From assembly GCF_003932755.1 (NCBI RefSeq), contig NZ_CP024202.1:3968001-4032000 (forward strand): DNA of 64,000 nucleotides, in the 5' to 3' direction. The position numbers and the translations under genes are program-made. The notes under the pieces were generated by a model that saw only the letters and a program-made list of their open reading frames with translations, was not told the DNA's origin and did no database searches. Origin of the DNA: Methylomicrobium sp. wino1. GTDB taxonomy: Bacteria; Pseudomonadota; Gammaproteobacteria; Methylococcales; Methylomonadaceae. Shown piece by piece: positions 1 through 8,846 of the stretch. Numbering within the stretch: position 1 is the first letter of the stretch; every line of letters starts with the position of its first letter.

Positions 1-23
1 CTTCCCGATTTGCGAATGTCTCT

Positions 24-51
24 TGTAGGAGCGAATTCATTCGCCCCTACA
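24..51. repeat. short palindrome upstream of the first gene
   Basis: The arms TGTAGG-GCGAAT and ATTCGC-CCTACA pair around a two-base loop with one A/C mismatch. It lies about 45 bases before the first gene. No U-run follows on either strand, so it looks more like a REP-type repeat than a terminator. Confidence 0.5.
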
Positions 52-96
52 GTTGAGAAGTTATTATCAGCCCATTATCATCCTTAGGAGTAATTT

Positions 97-1170
97 TTGA
101 ATAAGCGAGCCCGACTCATCGCCTTTCATTTGCCTCAATTTCATCCCACTCCCGAAAACGATGAATGGTGGGGCAAAGGATTCACCGAATGGACCAACGT
201 GGCCAAGGCACAACAGCTTTTTCCAGGTCATTACCAACCGCACGTCCCTGCTGATTTGGGTTTCTACGATCTTCGACTGCCCGAAGCACGCCATGCGCAA
301 GCGGAATTGGCCAAGGAATACGGCATAGAAGGGTTTTGTTACTACCACTATTGGTTAGGCGATGGCAGACGCATGCTGGAGCGCCCGTTTAATGAGATTC
401 TTTCCAGCGGCGAACCGGATTTTCCTTTTTGTCTATGCTGGGCCAATCACAGTTGGAACACCGCCTGGCAAGGAACGGATAAAGTACTCATCGAACAAAC
501 CTATCCCGGTTGGGACGATCACGCCGAACATTTCGACTGGTTGCTTCAAGCATTCAATGACCGGCGATATTTGACCATCGACGGTAAACCGATATTTGTT
601 ATCTATAAACCTGACGATATTCCAAATATTTTGGATTTATGCAGCTTTTGGCGTGATAAAGCCGTCAAAAACGGATTGCCCGGACTTTATTTGATTGGCG
701 TCTCACATCGTAATCAAAAATGGGACCCAAGGCTGCGCGGATTGGATGCTTCGGTTATGCAAGTCCTTCCTCGGCGCGACGGGCGCATCCCTAATCGTTA
801 TCTGCTGACAAAGCTGAAACTGGCATTACAGGGTAATCGCCACGAATTGACCATCTGGGATTATGAAGAAATCATGCCCATTTTGCTTAGAAACAACGTT
901 GTGGATTGGCCCGATTATCCCTTGGTTTTGCCTAATTGGGACAATACCCCGCGCTCAGGCATGCGCGGTCTCGTTTTTCATAACTCCACTCCTGAATTAT
1001 TTCGAAAACACCTTAATGATGCTCTTTCAAGAGTTGAAGATCGTAAGCATGAAGAAAAAATCGTTTTCGTAAAAGCCTGGAATGAATGGGCGGAGGGTAA
1101 TCACCTGGAGCCGGATCAAAAATGGGGACGGGCATATTTAGATATAATCTTGGAAGAAATATTTATCTAA
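97..1170 (+). CDS. WbsX-type glycosyltransferase / GH99-like protein
   Basis: This 357-residue protein has the hallmarks of the WbsX family (GH99-like fold), found in O-antigen and exopolysaccharide loci. Near the N-terminus it has the typical IAFHLPQFHPTPEND segment followed by WWGKGFTEWTNV, then GFCYYHYWLGDGRRMLERP and CWANHSW. The C-terminus has the characteristic KAWNEWAEGNHLEPD segment. The family acts on polysaccharide, either as transferase or as endo-acting hydrolase; the exact reaction is not settled for most members. The start is TTG with a good AGGAG six bases upstream (86-90). It heads the polysaccharide cluster and may belong to a longer operon beginning before the window. Confidence 0.88.
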   Translation: MNKRARLIAFHLPQFHPTPENDEWWGKGFTEWTNVAKAQQLFPGHYQPHVPADLGFYDLRLPEARHAQAELAKEYGIEGFCYYHYWLGDGRRMLERPFNEILSSGEPDFPFCLCWANHSWNTAWQGTDKVLIEQTYPGWDDHAEHFDWLLQAFNDRRYLTIDGKPIFVIYKPDDIPNILDLCSFWRDKAVKNGLPGLYLIGVSHRNQKWDPRLRGLDASVMQVLPRRDGRIPNRYLLTKLKLALQGNRHELTIWDYEEIMPILLRNNVVDWPDYPLVLPNWDNTPRSGMRGLVFHNSTPELFRKHLNDALSRVEDRKHEEKIVFVKAWNEWAEGNHLEPDQKWGRAYLDIILEEIFI

Positions 1171-1219
1171 GCTTTCTCCCGATCTGACAAATAATAGTAA
1201 AATTTTATTTTAAAATATT

Positions 1220-2188
1220 ATGAATAAATTTAAACACAATGTTTATTACTTAATAAATAAATATATTATAGAAAGTTTTTTTGAGAAATTACCATGGATT
1301 GGATTATCAATTAAGAGATATAAGAAGCTTAATAGAATTGCTAAAGCTTGTGGATATGAACCTGGCCATTACTACAGCCCTATACCATCTCTCCCTGAAA
1401 TTAAAAATGATGCAAATCGAATTTATTCCGATTATGAACTATTGGATATAGATCTGAATAAAAACCAACAGTTTGCAATGTTAGAAACATTTAAGAAATT
1501 TTTTCAGGATTTACCGTACGATTTTATAAATGGAGTAGAAAATCAAAATCTTCGTTACAGATGGGTCAACGGCTGCCAATATCGTTTTTCCGATGTAGTG
1601 TTTCTTTACTGTTTTATTCGTTACTTACGCCCAAATAAAATTGTAGAAGTTGGCTCTGGTGCTTCTTCTTCTGTAATGCTAGATATAAATGAACTTTTTT
1701 TTGATTCTAAGATTGAAACAACTTTTATTGAACCATATCCAAAACGGTTATTAGGTTTTTTAAAAGATCTAGATAAAAAAAGCTCAAATATTATTTCTGA
1801 AAAGGTTCAAGATGTAGAAATTGATATCTTCCTTGAACTTAATGAAAACGATATTTTATTTATTGATTCATCACATGTAATAAAAACAGGAAGCGATGTT
1901 AATTATTTATTTTTTAAAATACTCCCACGTCTACGATCAGGTGTTTATATTCATTTCCATGATATATTTTTCCCCTTTGAGCTTCCTGAGCACTGGGTAT
2001 TAAAACACAAACGATTTTGGAATGAAAATTATCTTCTAAGAGCATTTCTTATGAATAATAACTCTTATGAGATTCTCTTATTCAACTCATATCTCCACAA
2101 AGAATATAAAACATGGTTTGAAAAAGAAATGCCGGCATGCTTACTGGATGAACAAAATACCGGATCTATATGGCTAAGAAAAAAATAA
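1220..2188 (+). CDS. class I SAM-dependent methyltransferase
   Basis: The protein has 322 residues. A Rossmann motif I is visible as KIVEVGSGASSSVML (about residues 140-155), followed by an acidic strand end (TFIEPYP) and a later FIDSSH and YIHFHDIFFP, the layout of Methyltransf_24-like enzymes. Substrate is unknown; in this setting it plausibly methylates a sugar or a lipid-linked glycan. Base composition is clearly richer in A+T than the genes on either side, and codon use leans to AAA/AAT/TTT, which suggests a separate origin. There is no obvious strong ribosome-binding site before the ATG. It lies 49 bases after the WbsX-type gene on the same strand. Confidence 0.75.
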   Translation: MNKFKHNVYYLINKYIIESFFEKLPWIGLSIKRYKKLNRIAKACGYEPGHYYSPIPSLPEIKNDANRIYSDYELLDIDLNKNQQFAMLETFKKFFQDLPYDFINGVENQNLRYRWVNGCQYRFSDVVFLYCFIRYLRPNKIVEVGSGASSSVMLDINELFFDSKIETTFIEPYPKRLLGFLKDLDKKSSNIISEKVQDVEIDIFLELNENDILFIDSSHVIKTGSDVNYLFFKILPRLRSGVYIHFHDIFFPFELPEHWVLKHKRFWNENYLLRAFLMNNNSYEILLFNSYLHKEYKTWFEKEMPACLLDEQNTGSIWLRKK

Positions 2189-2243
2189 TGGCAATGAGAT
2201 ATGTTATTTAAAGCTGCTCAACATTAATCAGATTTTTTTAAAT

Positions 2244-4208
2244 TTATTTATTCACACCCAATACCCAACAACAAGGTAAAATATGCAAAGTGGAATTGCA
2301 ATATTTATTATGCCGTTCCTCATAAGCTAACCATTTCAAGCTATCAATTTCGTGGTTTTTCCATGCTATTTTTTCTGACTGACACTTATTAGTATTGATT
2401 ACCAAGAATTCGATATTGTCGCCGCTGCTTAAATTTATAACTCTTAGGTATGGATTATTTAGAATTAGACATGGAACCTTACATGCTTTATTTATAACCT
2501 CTGTATTTGAACCTATCAGCGAAGGCGGTAAACCTTGATTTGTTTTCTCAAGATATATAATCGCTATTGCTAAATAATGACGATAAATCGGCTCCGGATG
2601 AAGCATACAAAGATGATAAAGCGCTTCAGCCCAGAACGCTAATGCATCTTGGCGTGACTTGGATTCCGCCAGGTATTCTAAGAAACTGGTTTTCGCAATC
2701 GCTTTTATTGCGTCATCTAATACCCCTTGTAGTTGTTGAGATGGAAAACGTCTTAAATACCTCGTCAAATCCATGATGTTGACGCTTTGATAGCGCACGT
2801 TGAAATGAATTGGCGATAAATGTCTTTCAATGATCCCCCCAGGCATAACAAATCTAGGATATCTGCGCTTTATGATATGGAGCTTGGGTATCAGATGCTT
2901 CCATGCCAAACGTTTAATCGCTCGCATAGGTAGCGGCAACCTTTTGGCTTCTTGCTCCGGCAACAAAGTCAATCCGATTGCTTTAAACAATGGACGATAC
3001 AACCATTCTGCCGGTTTCAAATTGAGAACAGCCTCGGCAGTCTTGCAAGCCGAAGTTACTATATCTTTATATTGATCGTCGCCGGTACATTCCCGGTATC
3101 TATCCAGAGCAACAATGGTATCGAGATGCGTATTCAAGATCATTTTGTTGGTCGGCGACTTTCCGAGGAAAGTACTTGGAATCCATCGGGATCCGCTTTT
3201 ATTCATCAACTCGGCACTCTGTTCGAGAGCGTCATGTAAAAACCAAACGCCGAATTGAGTATTGTCGGTATGTTTAGCGATGAAGGCAGCCGCTTTTTCC
3301 AGGGCAGTTCGGATCAGGTTATCGGGTTCGTTATCTAAAGCCGCTTCAAGTAGAAGCATACCGCCGCAATGTAAACGAAAATGGGATTCCATCAAATCCG
3401 TCCACTCGCCATGATGCCAGCCGCCGTCGTCGGCTTGCCGGGCTATCACCGAATACACGATTTGCCGTTTCAACAATCCATAAATTTTTTTATTCGTCGC
3501 AAGTTCCAATCCGGCAAGCGCCAAATAGAGCGAATAAGCGTCGAGCTCCGAACAGATCTTTCTTTTGTGACTCCAATTAAATTGATTTTCGTAGACATGC
3601 CCATGAATAAGATGTTTGTACAAATCAGCCGGCTGCTGATATTTTGAATGCGAACTAAACAAAAAGACCGGTTGTTTCTCCAATACGTAAAGTTTTTCAA
3701 GTTCCCCGAGCAGCTTGGATGCCTCTCCGCTAAACCGCCAAATCGTGCAATCTAAATGTAAGTTTTCAGGTATCGCGATATCGATCGTAAGCGCTTGAAG
3801 CGAGATATTAAAACCTAGAAGGTTAGCCGGTTTTTCCGAAAGTATTCGCCCTTGTGGATCAAAACTCCGCACCATTGGCAAAAGAGGAATCCAGTAAGCG
3901 TTAGCGCCCACCTCAGTCGGCTTGAACAGCCACCCGCCCCCGGCACAAGTTTCAAGCTGGTATGACCCATTGATGCTAAACCGGACAGTCTTGGTGCCAT
4001 CGCTTGACAGTCTGATAAAACAGCAACTTACACTATCTGTCTTGTCAAAGTTATCGACTATCGTATGAGCAAAGTCATTAAGCTCAATCGATGATCTTTC
4101 AAATGCATCGGTTACTGTAATTTTTCGAACATCCTTAAAATTGACCGGTTTGGTTATTTGTTCAACGGAAAAAGTAAGGTCGTCTATTTCAACTTTGTTA
4201 GTGTCCAT
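2244..4208 (-). CDS. uncharacterised 654-residue protein of the polysaccharide locus
   Basis: I do not recognise a named family. The first about 190 residues look beta-rich. From about residue 200 onward the chain is helical, with repeated hairpin-like segments and aromatic/Gly motifs such as ARQADDGGWHHGEW and MESHFRLHCGGMLLLEAAL. These recall the alpha/alpha-toroid folds of polysaccharide lyases, epimerases and terpene cyclases. The last about 70 residues are again beta-like. There is no signal peptide, so a cytoplasmic role is likely. It is the only gene of the locus on the minus strand and is convergent with the methyltransferase. A polysaccharide-modifying role is inferred from fold impression and neighbours only. 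Confidence 0.7.
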   Translation of the reverse strand: MDTNKVEIDDLTFSVEQITKPVNFKDVRKITVTDAFERSSIELNDFAHTIVDNFDKTDSVSCCFIRLSSDGTKTVRFSINGSYQLETCAGGGWLFKPTEVGANAYWIPLLPMVRSFDPQGRILSEKPANLLGFNISLQALTIDIAIPENLHLDCTIWRFSGEASKLLGELEKLYVLEKQPVFLFSSHSKYQQPADLYKHLIHGHVYENQFNWSHKRKICSELDAYSLYLALAGLELATNKKIYGLLKRQIVYSVIARQADDGGWHHGEWTDLMESHFRLHCGGMLLLEAALDNEPDNLIRTALEKAAAFIAKHTDNTQFGVWFLHDALEQSAELMNKSGSRWIPSTFLGKSPTNKMILNTHLDTIVALDRYRECTGDDQYKDIVTSACKTAEAVLNLKPAEWLYRPLFKAIGLTLLPEQEAKRLPLPMRAIKRLAWKHLIPKLHIIKRRYPRFVMPGGIIERHLSPIHFNVRYQSVNIMDLTRYLRRFPSQQLQGVLDDAIKAIAKTSFLEYLAESKSRQDALAFWAEALYHLCMLHPEPIYRHYLAIAIIYLEKTNQGLPPSLIGSNTEVINKACKVPCLILNNPYLRVINLSSGDNIEFLVINTNKCQSEKIAWKNHEIDSLKWLAYEERHNKYCNSTLHILPCCWVLGVNK

Positions 4209-4861
4209 TTTATTTGTATTTGGAAGATTGATTCGGCGGATTAATAAATCTTAGTCATTGGAAGCTAATATGTACAATTCCCGCGTGAAGAATACGGATG
4301 GTTAGCTTAAAAATGTAATTATTCACCCCCTATCGTTCCCACGCTCCGGCGCTCATCGTTATACATAAGTCAAAAATTACTGTTTTGCAATCTTAGCTAA
4401 TGAGGCTTCGATACCATTTTTTGTCGCCCAACGTTCCCGACTTCGAAATCGCGATCTGGGGACGCTCCCACAGAGCATCCGGCCCCTTGTGGGAGCGACG
4501 CCTTCGTCGCGATTTCGAAGCCACTGATGTTCAATATCCGCAGATTTATCAAACAGCACCGTTTCCAGGTATACGACGAACTCTGTTTAGCAAGTTTACC
4601 GATACTTGTGTATAACGGCGAGCGCTCCGGCGTGGGAATGAAGACCGAGACGCTGGAGCGGTACTCAGGCGTTCCCACGCAGAGCGTGGGAACGATAACT
4701 TCCGGGGGACTGAATAGTTGCAAATTCACATGGCCTAATATGGATTTTGCGCACTATCTTAGATTCCGTCGGCTATAGTAGATAAGCTATACTAAAAAAC
4801 AAGTACAAGGGTACTTTAAAGCCCTTACTGCAATTATTCAAAGAAGCATTTATAAAAACAA
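4209..4861. other. 653-bp intergenic region between divergent genes, mostly repeat
   Basis: This gap separates two divergently oriented polysaccharide genes, so promoters for both should lie here. A TATACT hexamer at 4788-4793 is a candidate -10 for the plus-strand operon, but no good -35 accompanies it. Most of the gap (4331-4697) is a nested inverted-repeat element listed separately. Reading frames inside it are short and follow the palindromes, so I call no gene. Confidence 0.5.
4331..4697. repeat. nested palindromic intergenic element (about 367 bp)
   Basis: The outer arms are TATCGTTCCCACGCTC (4331-4346) and its exact complement (4682-4697). A second, longer imperfect pair lies inside (about 4338-4371 against 4606-4638, both containing the GCTCCGGCG core and a CGTTATACA-AAGT tract). 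A third pair, CTTCGAAATCGCGA-type arms at about 4441-4454 and 4507-4520, is at the centre around GCTCCCACA/TGTGGGAGC. The structure therefore looks like repeats inserted within repeats. No transposase is present. Confidence 0.7.
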
Positions 4862-7108
4862 ATGAAAAACGAATCACCATCGAATAATTCATCAGAGAAT
4901 CATGATCTTATCAGCGTCATCATGCCCTGTTACAACGCTGAAGCCTTTCTGGCCGATTCTATCAATTCGGTACTCAATCAAAGTTATCCGAACATTGAGC
5001 TCATTGTCGTTGACGACGGCTCGACGGATAATTCTAAAGCTATTCTTGATGGCTTCGGCAAACGAATAAAAACCCTTTTTCAAAGCAACTGCGGCCCCGG
5101 ACCGGCAAGAAACCGAGGGATCGAACAGGCAACCGGTGATTTTATTGCGTTTTTGGATTCCGATGATTACTGGGATCCTCGATGTTTGGAATTACTTTAC
5201 TTGGCAATACAATCCTCAAATGCAGCCCTCGCCTATTGCGGCTGGCAAAACATAGGAAAAACCACCAAACCGACTCCCCCTTATGTTCCGCCTAACTATC
5301 AAACAGGCGATAAGGTACAAGATTTTCTCAAATCAGCTGCTCCATGGCCGATTCATGCCGCACTAGTTCGGCATGATGTGTTGAAACAAACCGGCAATTT
5401 CGATGAACAATGGGCAACCTGCATGGATTACGATTTGTGGTTACGAATCGGCACAACTCATCCGATCGTTTTAGTCCCGGAGGTACTAGCATTTTATCGA
5501 CATCATGGCACCGGTCAAATTACCTCGAAACAATGGCGCCAGGCGGAAAATGTCCTCAAAGTCAAATTACATTACATTAAAAATCATCCGAATCTAGTAA
5601 AGCATCTGACCTCTGCGCGACTTGATGAATTAACCTATGGCGCTTATCTCAAACGAGGCTTTGATGCCTACTGGAAACGTGACTTAGTGAGCGCGCACAA
5701 GATATTTCGTAAATGCCTTTTGAGCCGCCATTACAAACTCTCGGATTTAAAATATTTATTGTTTGCATTGTTACCGGAAGGCCTATATGTCAAGTTCATT
5801 TCTTTTTCTGACAAATCAATATTAGAAAAAATTAAACATTTTGTGTTTGTACAAAAATGCATTCCTTGGTCGGTTTCAAAAAAATTCTCAGACTGGACCG
5901 AAAGAAAGCTTTATTTCAGTTATCCTTCTTTTTATCGACTGATTAAATTTAAGACAATAAAAAATAGAGTTACTCCATTAACTAGCGAACCCAATCATCA
6001 CTTCTTCGGCTACTACGACAAAACCCCGTGGAGCGAATCCGGCAACAAAATATTGACCCATTCAGTCGCATTTAATGACCGCCCCCCTACCCCGGACGAC
6101 ATTTTGACTATTGGCTATGTCACTCCGAATAATCCGCACTCATTTATTGCAATAGCTGAGACTAAAGCGTGGAACTGGCAACAAGGAGCGATGCTGCAAT
6201 GGCACCCCTTAGCACCGGACTCGAAAATATTTTTTAATGAACGATCGGACGGAAAGTTTATAGGCATTTGTTATGACCTTGAAACAAAAGAAAAAGTCGT
6301 ATATGGCCGCCCGATTTATGCCGTATCACCGGAAGGTGACTTAGCTTATAGCATTAACTTTTCTCGATTATTCGACTTTAGACCGGGATACGGCTACGCC
6401 GGAGTGCCGGATCCATTCCGCGATCATAAGCAGCCGACTGATGACGGTATTTTTAAGATCGATCTCAATTCCGGCAATTCCGATCTGATTGTCTCGTTGA
6501 AACAACTAGCGGATTTAAACCCGCTCCCTTCGATGCAGAATGCCAATCATTACATCAATCATATTCAAATTTGCCCAAGCGGCGAACGATTGGCTTTTTT
6601 TCATATATGGCACATTGATGACAAAGAATGGTATGTCAGATTTTATACAATTAAGCCCGATGGATCGGATTTAGACTGTTTATTGGACACTGGAGATATT
6701 TCGCACTACGATTGGATGAATGATAACTGCATACTGGTATGGGCGAAGCATCCTAACGCAACAAACAATCACTTTTTACTTTGTAATGTAAACGATAAGT
6801 CAATCAACGTCATCGGCAAAGAAGAGCTAAAAGAGGATGGCCATTGCAGTTTTTCCCCGGATAGAAAATGGATTGTCAATGATACTTATCCCAACGAATA
6901 CGATCATCGAACACTGATGTTGATACGCAATTCCGATCATAAAGTCATTAAACTGCATAACTTTTATTCGCCGAAAAACAAATGGTGGGGGGAAATTCGT
7001 TGCGATTTACACCCTCGCTGGAATCGGAACGGCGATAAAATCTGTGTCGATTCGGTGCATTCGGGCACCCGGCAAATGTACACGATTGATTTAAAAGGAA
7101 TTATCTAA
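4862..7108 (+). CDS. GT2 glycosyltransferase fused to a C-terminal beta-propeller-like domain
   Basis: Residues about 15-250 are a family 2 (GT-A) glycosyltransferase: ISVIMPCYNAE, then IVVDDGSTDNS and the metal-binding AFLDSDDYW. A helical linker (about 250-370) follows. From about residue 375 the protein begins a second domain at NHHFFGYYDKTPWSESGNKI. It repeats short beta segments with WHP, SPEG and SPDRKW motifs up to residue 748, as in PD40/TolB-like propellers. At 748 residues it is more than twice a plain GT2 enzyme. The two halves could be catalysis plus glycan binding or assembly; this is inference. It starts a tight plus-strand operon, and its stop overlaps the next ATG as TAATG. 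Confidence 0.85.
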   Translation: MKNESPSNNSSENHDLISVIMPCYNAEAFLADSINSVLNQSYPNIELIVVDDGSTDNSKAILDGFGKRIKTLFQSNCGPGPARNRGIEQATGDFIAFLDSDDYWDPRCLELLYLAIQSSNAALAYCGWQNIGKTTKPTPPYVPPNYQTGDKVQDFLKSAAPWPIHAALVRHDVLKQTGNFDEQWATCMDYDLWLRIGTTHPIVLVPEVLAFYRHHGTGQITSKQWRQAENVLKVKLHYIKNHPNLVKHLTSARLDELTYGAYLKRGFDAYWKRDLVSAHKIFRKCLLSRHYKLSDLKYLLFALLPEGLYVKFISFSDKSILEKIKHFVFVQKCIPWSVSKKFSDWTERKLYFSYPSFYRLIKFKTIKNRVTPLTSEPNHHFFGYYDKTPWSESGNKILTHSVAFNDRPPTPDDILTIGYVTPNNPHSFIAIAETKAWNWQQGAMLQWHPLAPDSKIFFNERSDGKFIGICYDLETKEKVVYGRPIYAVSPEGDLAYSINFSRLFDFRPGYGYAGVPDPFRDHKQPTDDGIFKIDLNSGNSDLIVSLKQLADLNPLPSMQNANHYINHIQICPSGERLAFFHIWHIDDKEWYVRFYTIKPDGSDLDCLLDTGDISHYDWMNDNCILVWAKHPNATNNHFLLCNVNDKSINVIGKEELKEDGHCSFSPDRKWIVNDTYPNEYDHRTLMLIRNSDHKVIKLHNFYSPKNKWWGEIRCDLHPRWNRNGDKICVDSVHSGTRQMYTIDLKGII

Positions 7109-7893
7109 TGCCTCGTATAGTTATCTTGATGTATCACATCATAGCATCCCCTAAATCGGATCAGGAAGCCAAGTATTGCTGCACGCCGTCCGAATTTGCC
7201 AAACAGATGAACTATCTTGCCACTTCAAATTATCGCCTAATCGATTTAAATGATATTTCATCGATATTGAAAGGCGAACTACAATTGAAGTCTGATGCTG
7301 TTGCAGTGACATTTGATGACGGCTTCGAGGATTTTTACCATGATGCTCTGCCCGTTTTACGGGAAAACAATATCCCAGCAACCTTATTTATGGTTAGCAA
7401 TAAAACCGATGGTTTCAATGACTGGATGGTAAAAAAAGGTTCTCCAAAACGAAAACTACTATCAGTCCCGCAATTGCTTGAAATCTCGAAAAACAACATC
7501 ACCATTGGTTCGCATACACGAACGCACCCTAAACTGACAGAAATATCTAGCGATTTGAATTCTCTAAATAGGGAAATTAAAGAATCAAAAGTTGAACTGG
7601 AAAATAAATTAGGATTAGCCGTAAACCATTTCGCTTATCCCTACGGCCTATTTGATGAATTGACCATCAATGTTGTCAAAGAAGCGGGTTATTCAACAGC
7701 TTGTTCGACACGATCCGGTTTCAATCGTACTGATATCAACCCGTTTCTGTTAAGACGTATAGAAGTTTTTGGAAAAGATAAATTATGGCATTTCAGGCAA
7801 AAATTAAAATTCGGAACCAATGAAATGTCATACCTCTATCCTTTTAACTACTATTTAGCACAGGCTAAATCAAGAATTATTGACAGGAACTGA
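7108..7893 (+). CDS. polysaccharide deacetylase (NodB/CE4 family)
   Basis: The protein has 261 residues. The CE4 motif 1 is seen as VAVTFDDGFEDF (metal-binding second Asp), motif 2 as GSHTRTHPKL (the HxxxH pair), and motif 3 as FAYPYGLFDE. These enzymes remove N-acetyl groups from GlcNAc-type residues in polysaccharide. There is no signal peptide, so the enzyme could act on a lipid-linked intermediate in the cytoplasm or be exported otherwise. It overlaps the previous gene by one base (TAATG) and precedes a GT2 gene after five bases, so it is surely co-transcribed. Confidence 0.9.
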   Translation: MPRIVILMYHIIASPKSDQEAKYCCTPSEFAKQMNYLATSNYRLIDLNDISSILKGELQLKSDAVAVTFDDGFEDFYHDALPVLRENNIPATLFMVSNKTDGFNDWMVKKGSPKRKLLSVPQLLEISKNNITIGSHTRTHPKLTEISSDLNSLNREIKESKVELENKLGLAVNHFAYPYGLFDELTINVVKEAGYSTACSTRSGFNRTDINPFLLRRIEVFGKDKLWHFRQKLKFGTNEMSYLYPFNYYLAQAKSRIIDRN

Positions 7894-7897
7894 CCCA

Positions 7898-8836
7898 ATG
7901 GATTTCACGGTAATTATTTGTACTTATAATCGAAGTAATAACCTTCCGAAATGTATCGCAGCATTGGAACAACAAGAAAATACCAATCAATTGAATTGGG
8001 AAGTATTGATAGTAGACAACAATTCCTCCGATGCAACCGAGACTATCGTTAAGGACTTGATAAACAATTCCAAAATTAAAATTCGTTATGCATTCGAACA
8101 AAAACAAGGCCTCAATCATGCACGCAACCTTGGGATGCAAAATGCTCTTGGAAAATACTTCGCTTATCTCGATGACGATATTACGGCCGCGCCTCAATGG
8201 CTTTCATCAATCTATAAATCTTTAGCGGAAAATGATGCGGACGCCAGCGGAGGGCGTATACATTTAGACCCTGCAATCGTCTTACCTAATTGGATTAAAC
8301 TCAATCCATCCATGTATGGATTCTTAGGTTATCAAGACTATGGCGATCAGCCCATGCGAGTCGACGGCATTAAACAGTATCCATTCGGCGGCAACATGGC
8401 GTTTAATCGTCGAGTAATCGAAAAAGTCGGATTTTTCAATACCCAATTGGGGCGCAAAGGAGAAGGGTTCAAAAAAAATGAATTATTCAAAGGTGCCGAA
8501 ACCGACTATTTCCATCGCTTGGCTGCCAATCGAGAATCGAAGATATTTTACACCCCTGACGCAATTGTCTACCATCATATCCTTCCGCATCAACTCACTA
8601 AAAAATATTTCTTAACGATTCATTATAATGCTGGCTATCAAAAGGCACTCCATGACGATACGATTTATAAACGTACACTTCTAGGGATTCCGTTATTTAT
8701 ATTACCTCAAACTTTAAGAGCAATTTTTAATTATTTTAAAATCGTTTTTCTTAAAGGTTTTGACTCGGCATTTCGACAACGCATGACTGTCACTCATTTT
8801 TTCGGCACTATTTCAGGCTTTTTGCACAAGAAATAA
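7898..8836 (+). CDS. GT2 family glycosyltransferase
   Basis: The protein has 312 residues from the chosen ATG. The frame is open from a TTG at 7880 inside the upstream gene. I prefer ATG 7898 because AGGA at 7885-7888 sits nine bases before it and the GT2 fold begins at once with FTVIICTYNRSN. The nucleotide-binding region has VDNNSSDATE and the metal site is AYLDDDITAAPQW. A later GAETDYFHRL segment matches the acceptor-side ED motif region. The last 60 residues are hydrophobic and may touch the membrane. It probably adds one sugar of the locus glycan. Confidence 0.9.
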   Translation: MDFTVIICTYNRSNNLPKCIAALEQQENTNQLNWEVLIVDNNSSDATETIVKDLINNSKIKIRYAFEQKQGLNHARNLGMQNALGKYFAYLDDDITAAPQWLSSIYKSLAENDADASGGRIHLDPAIVLPNWIKLNPSMYGFLGYQDYGDQPMRVDGIKQYPFGGNMAFNRRVIEKVGFFNTQLGRKGEGFKKNELFKGAETDYFHRLAANRESKIFYTPDAIVYHHILPHQLTKKYFLTIHYNAGYQKALHDDTIYKRTLLGIPLFILPQTLRAIFNYFKIVFLKGFDSAFRQRMTVTHFFGTISGFLHKK

Positions 8837-8846
8837 TTTATTTTTT

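Noticed and set aside
4397-4729. 110-codon minus-strand frame in the 4.2-4.9 kb gap
   Set aside because: It lies wholly inside the nested palindromes and its codons follow the repeat structure.
7880-7897. TTG 7880 as start of the second GT2 gene
   Set aside because: It would lie within the deacetylase gene and adds six residues before the fold; ATG 7898 has the ribosome-binding site.
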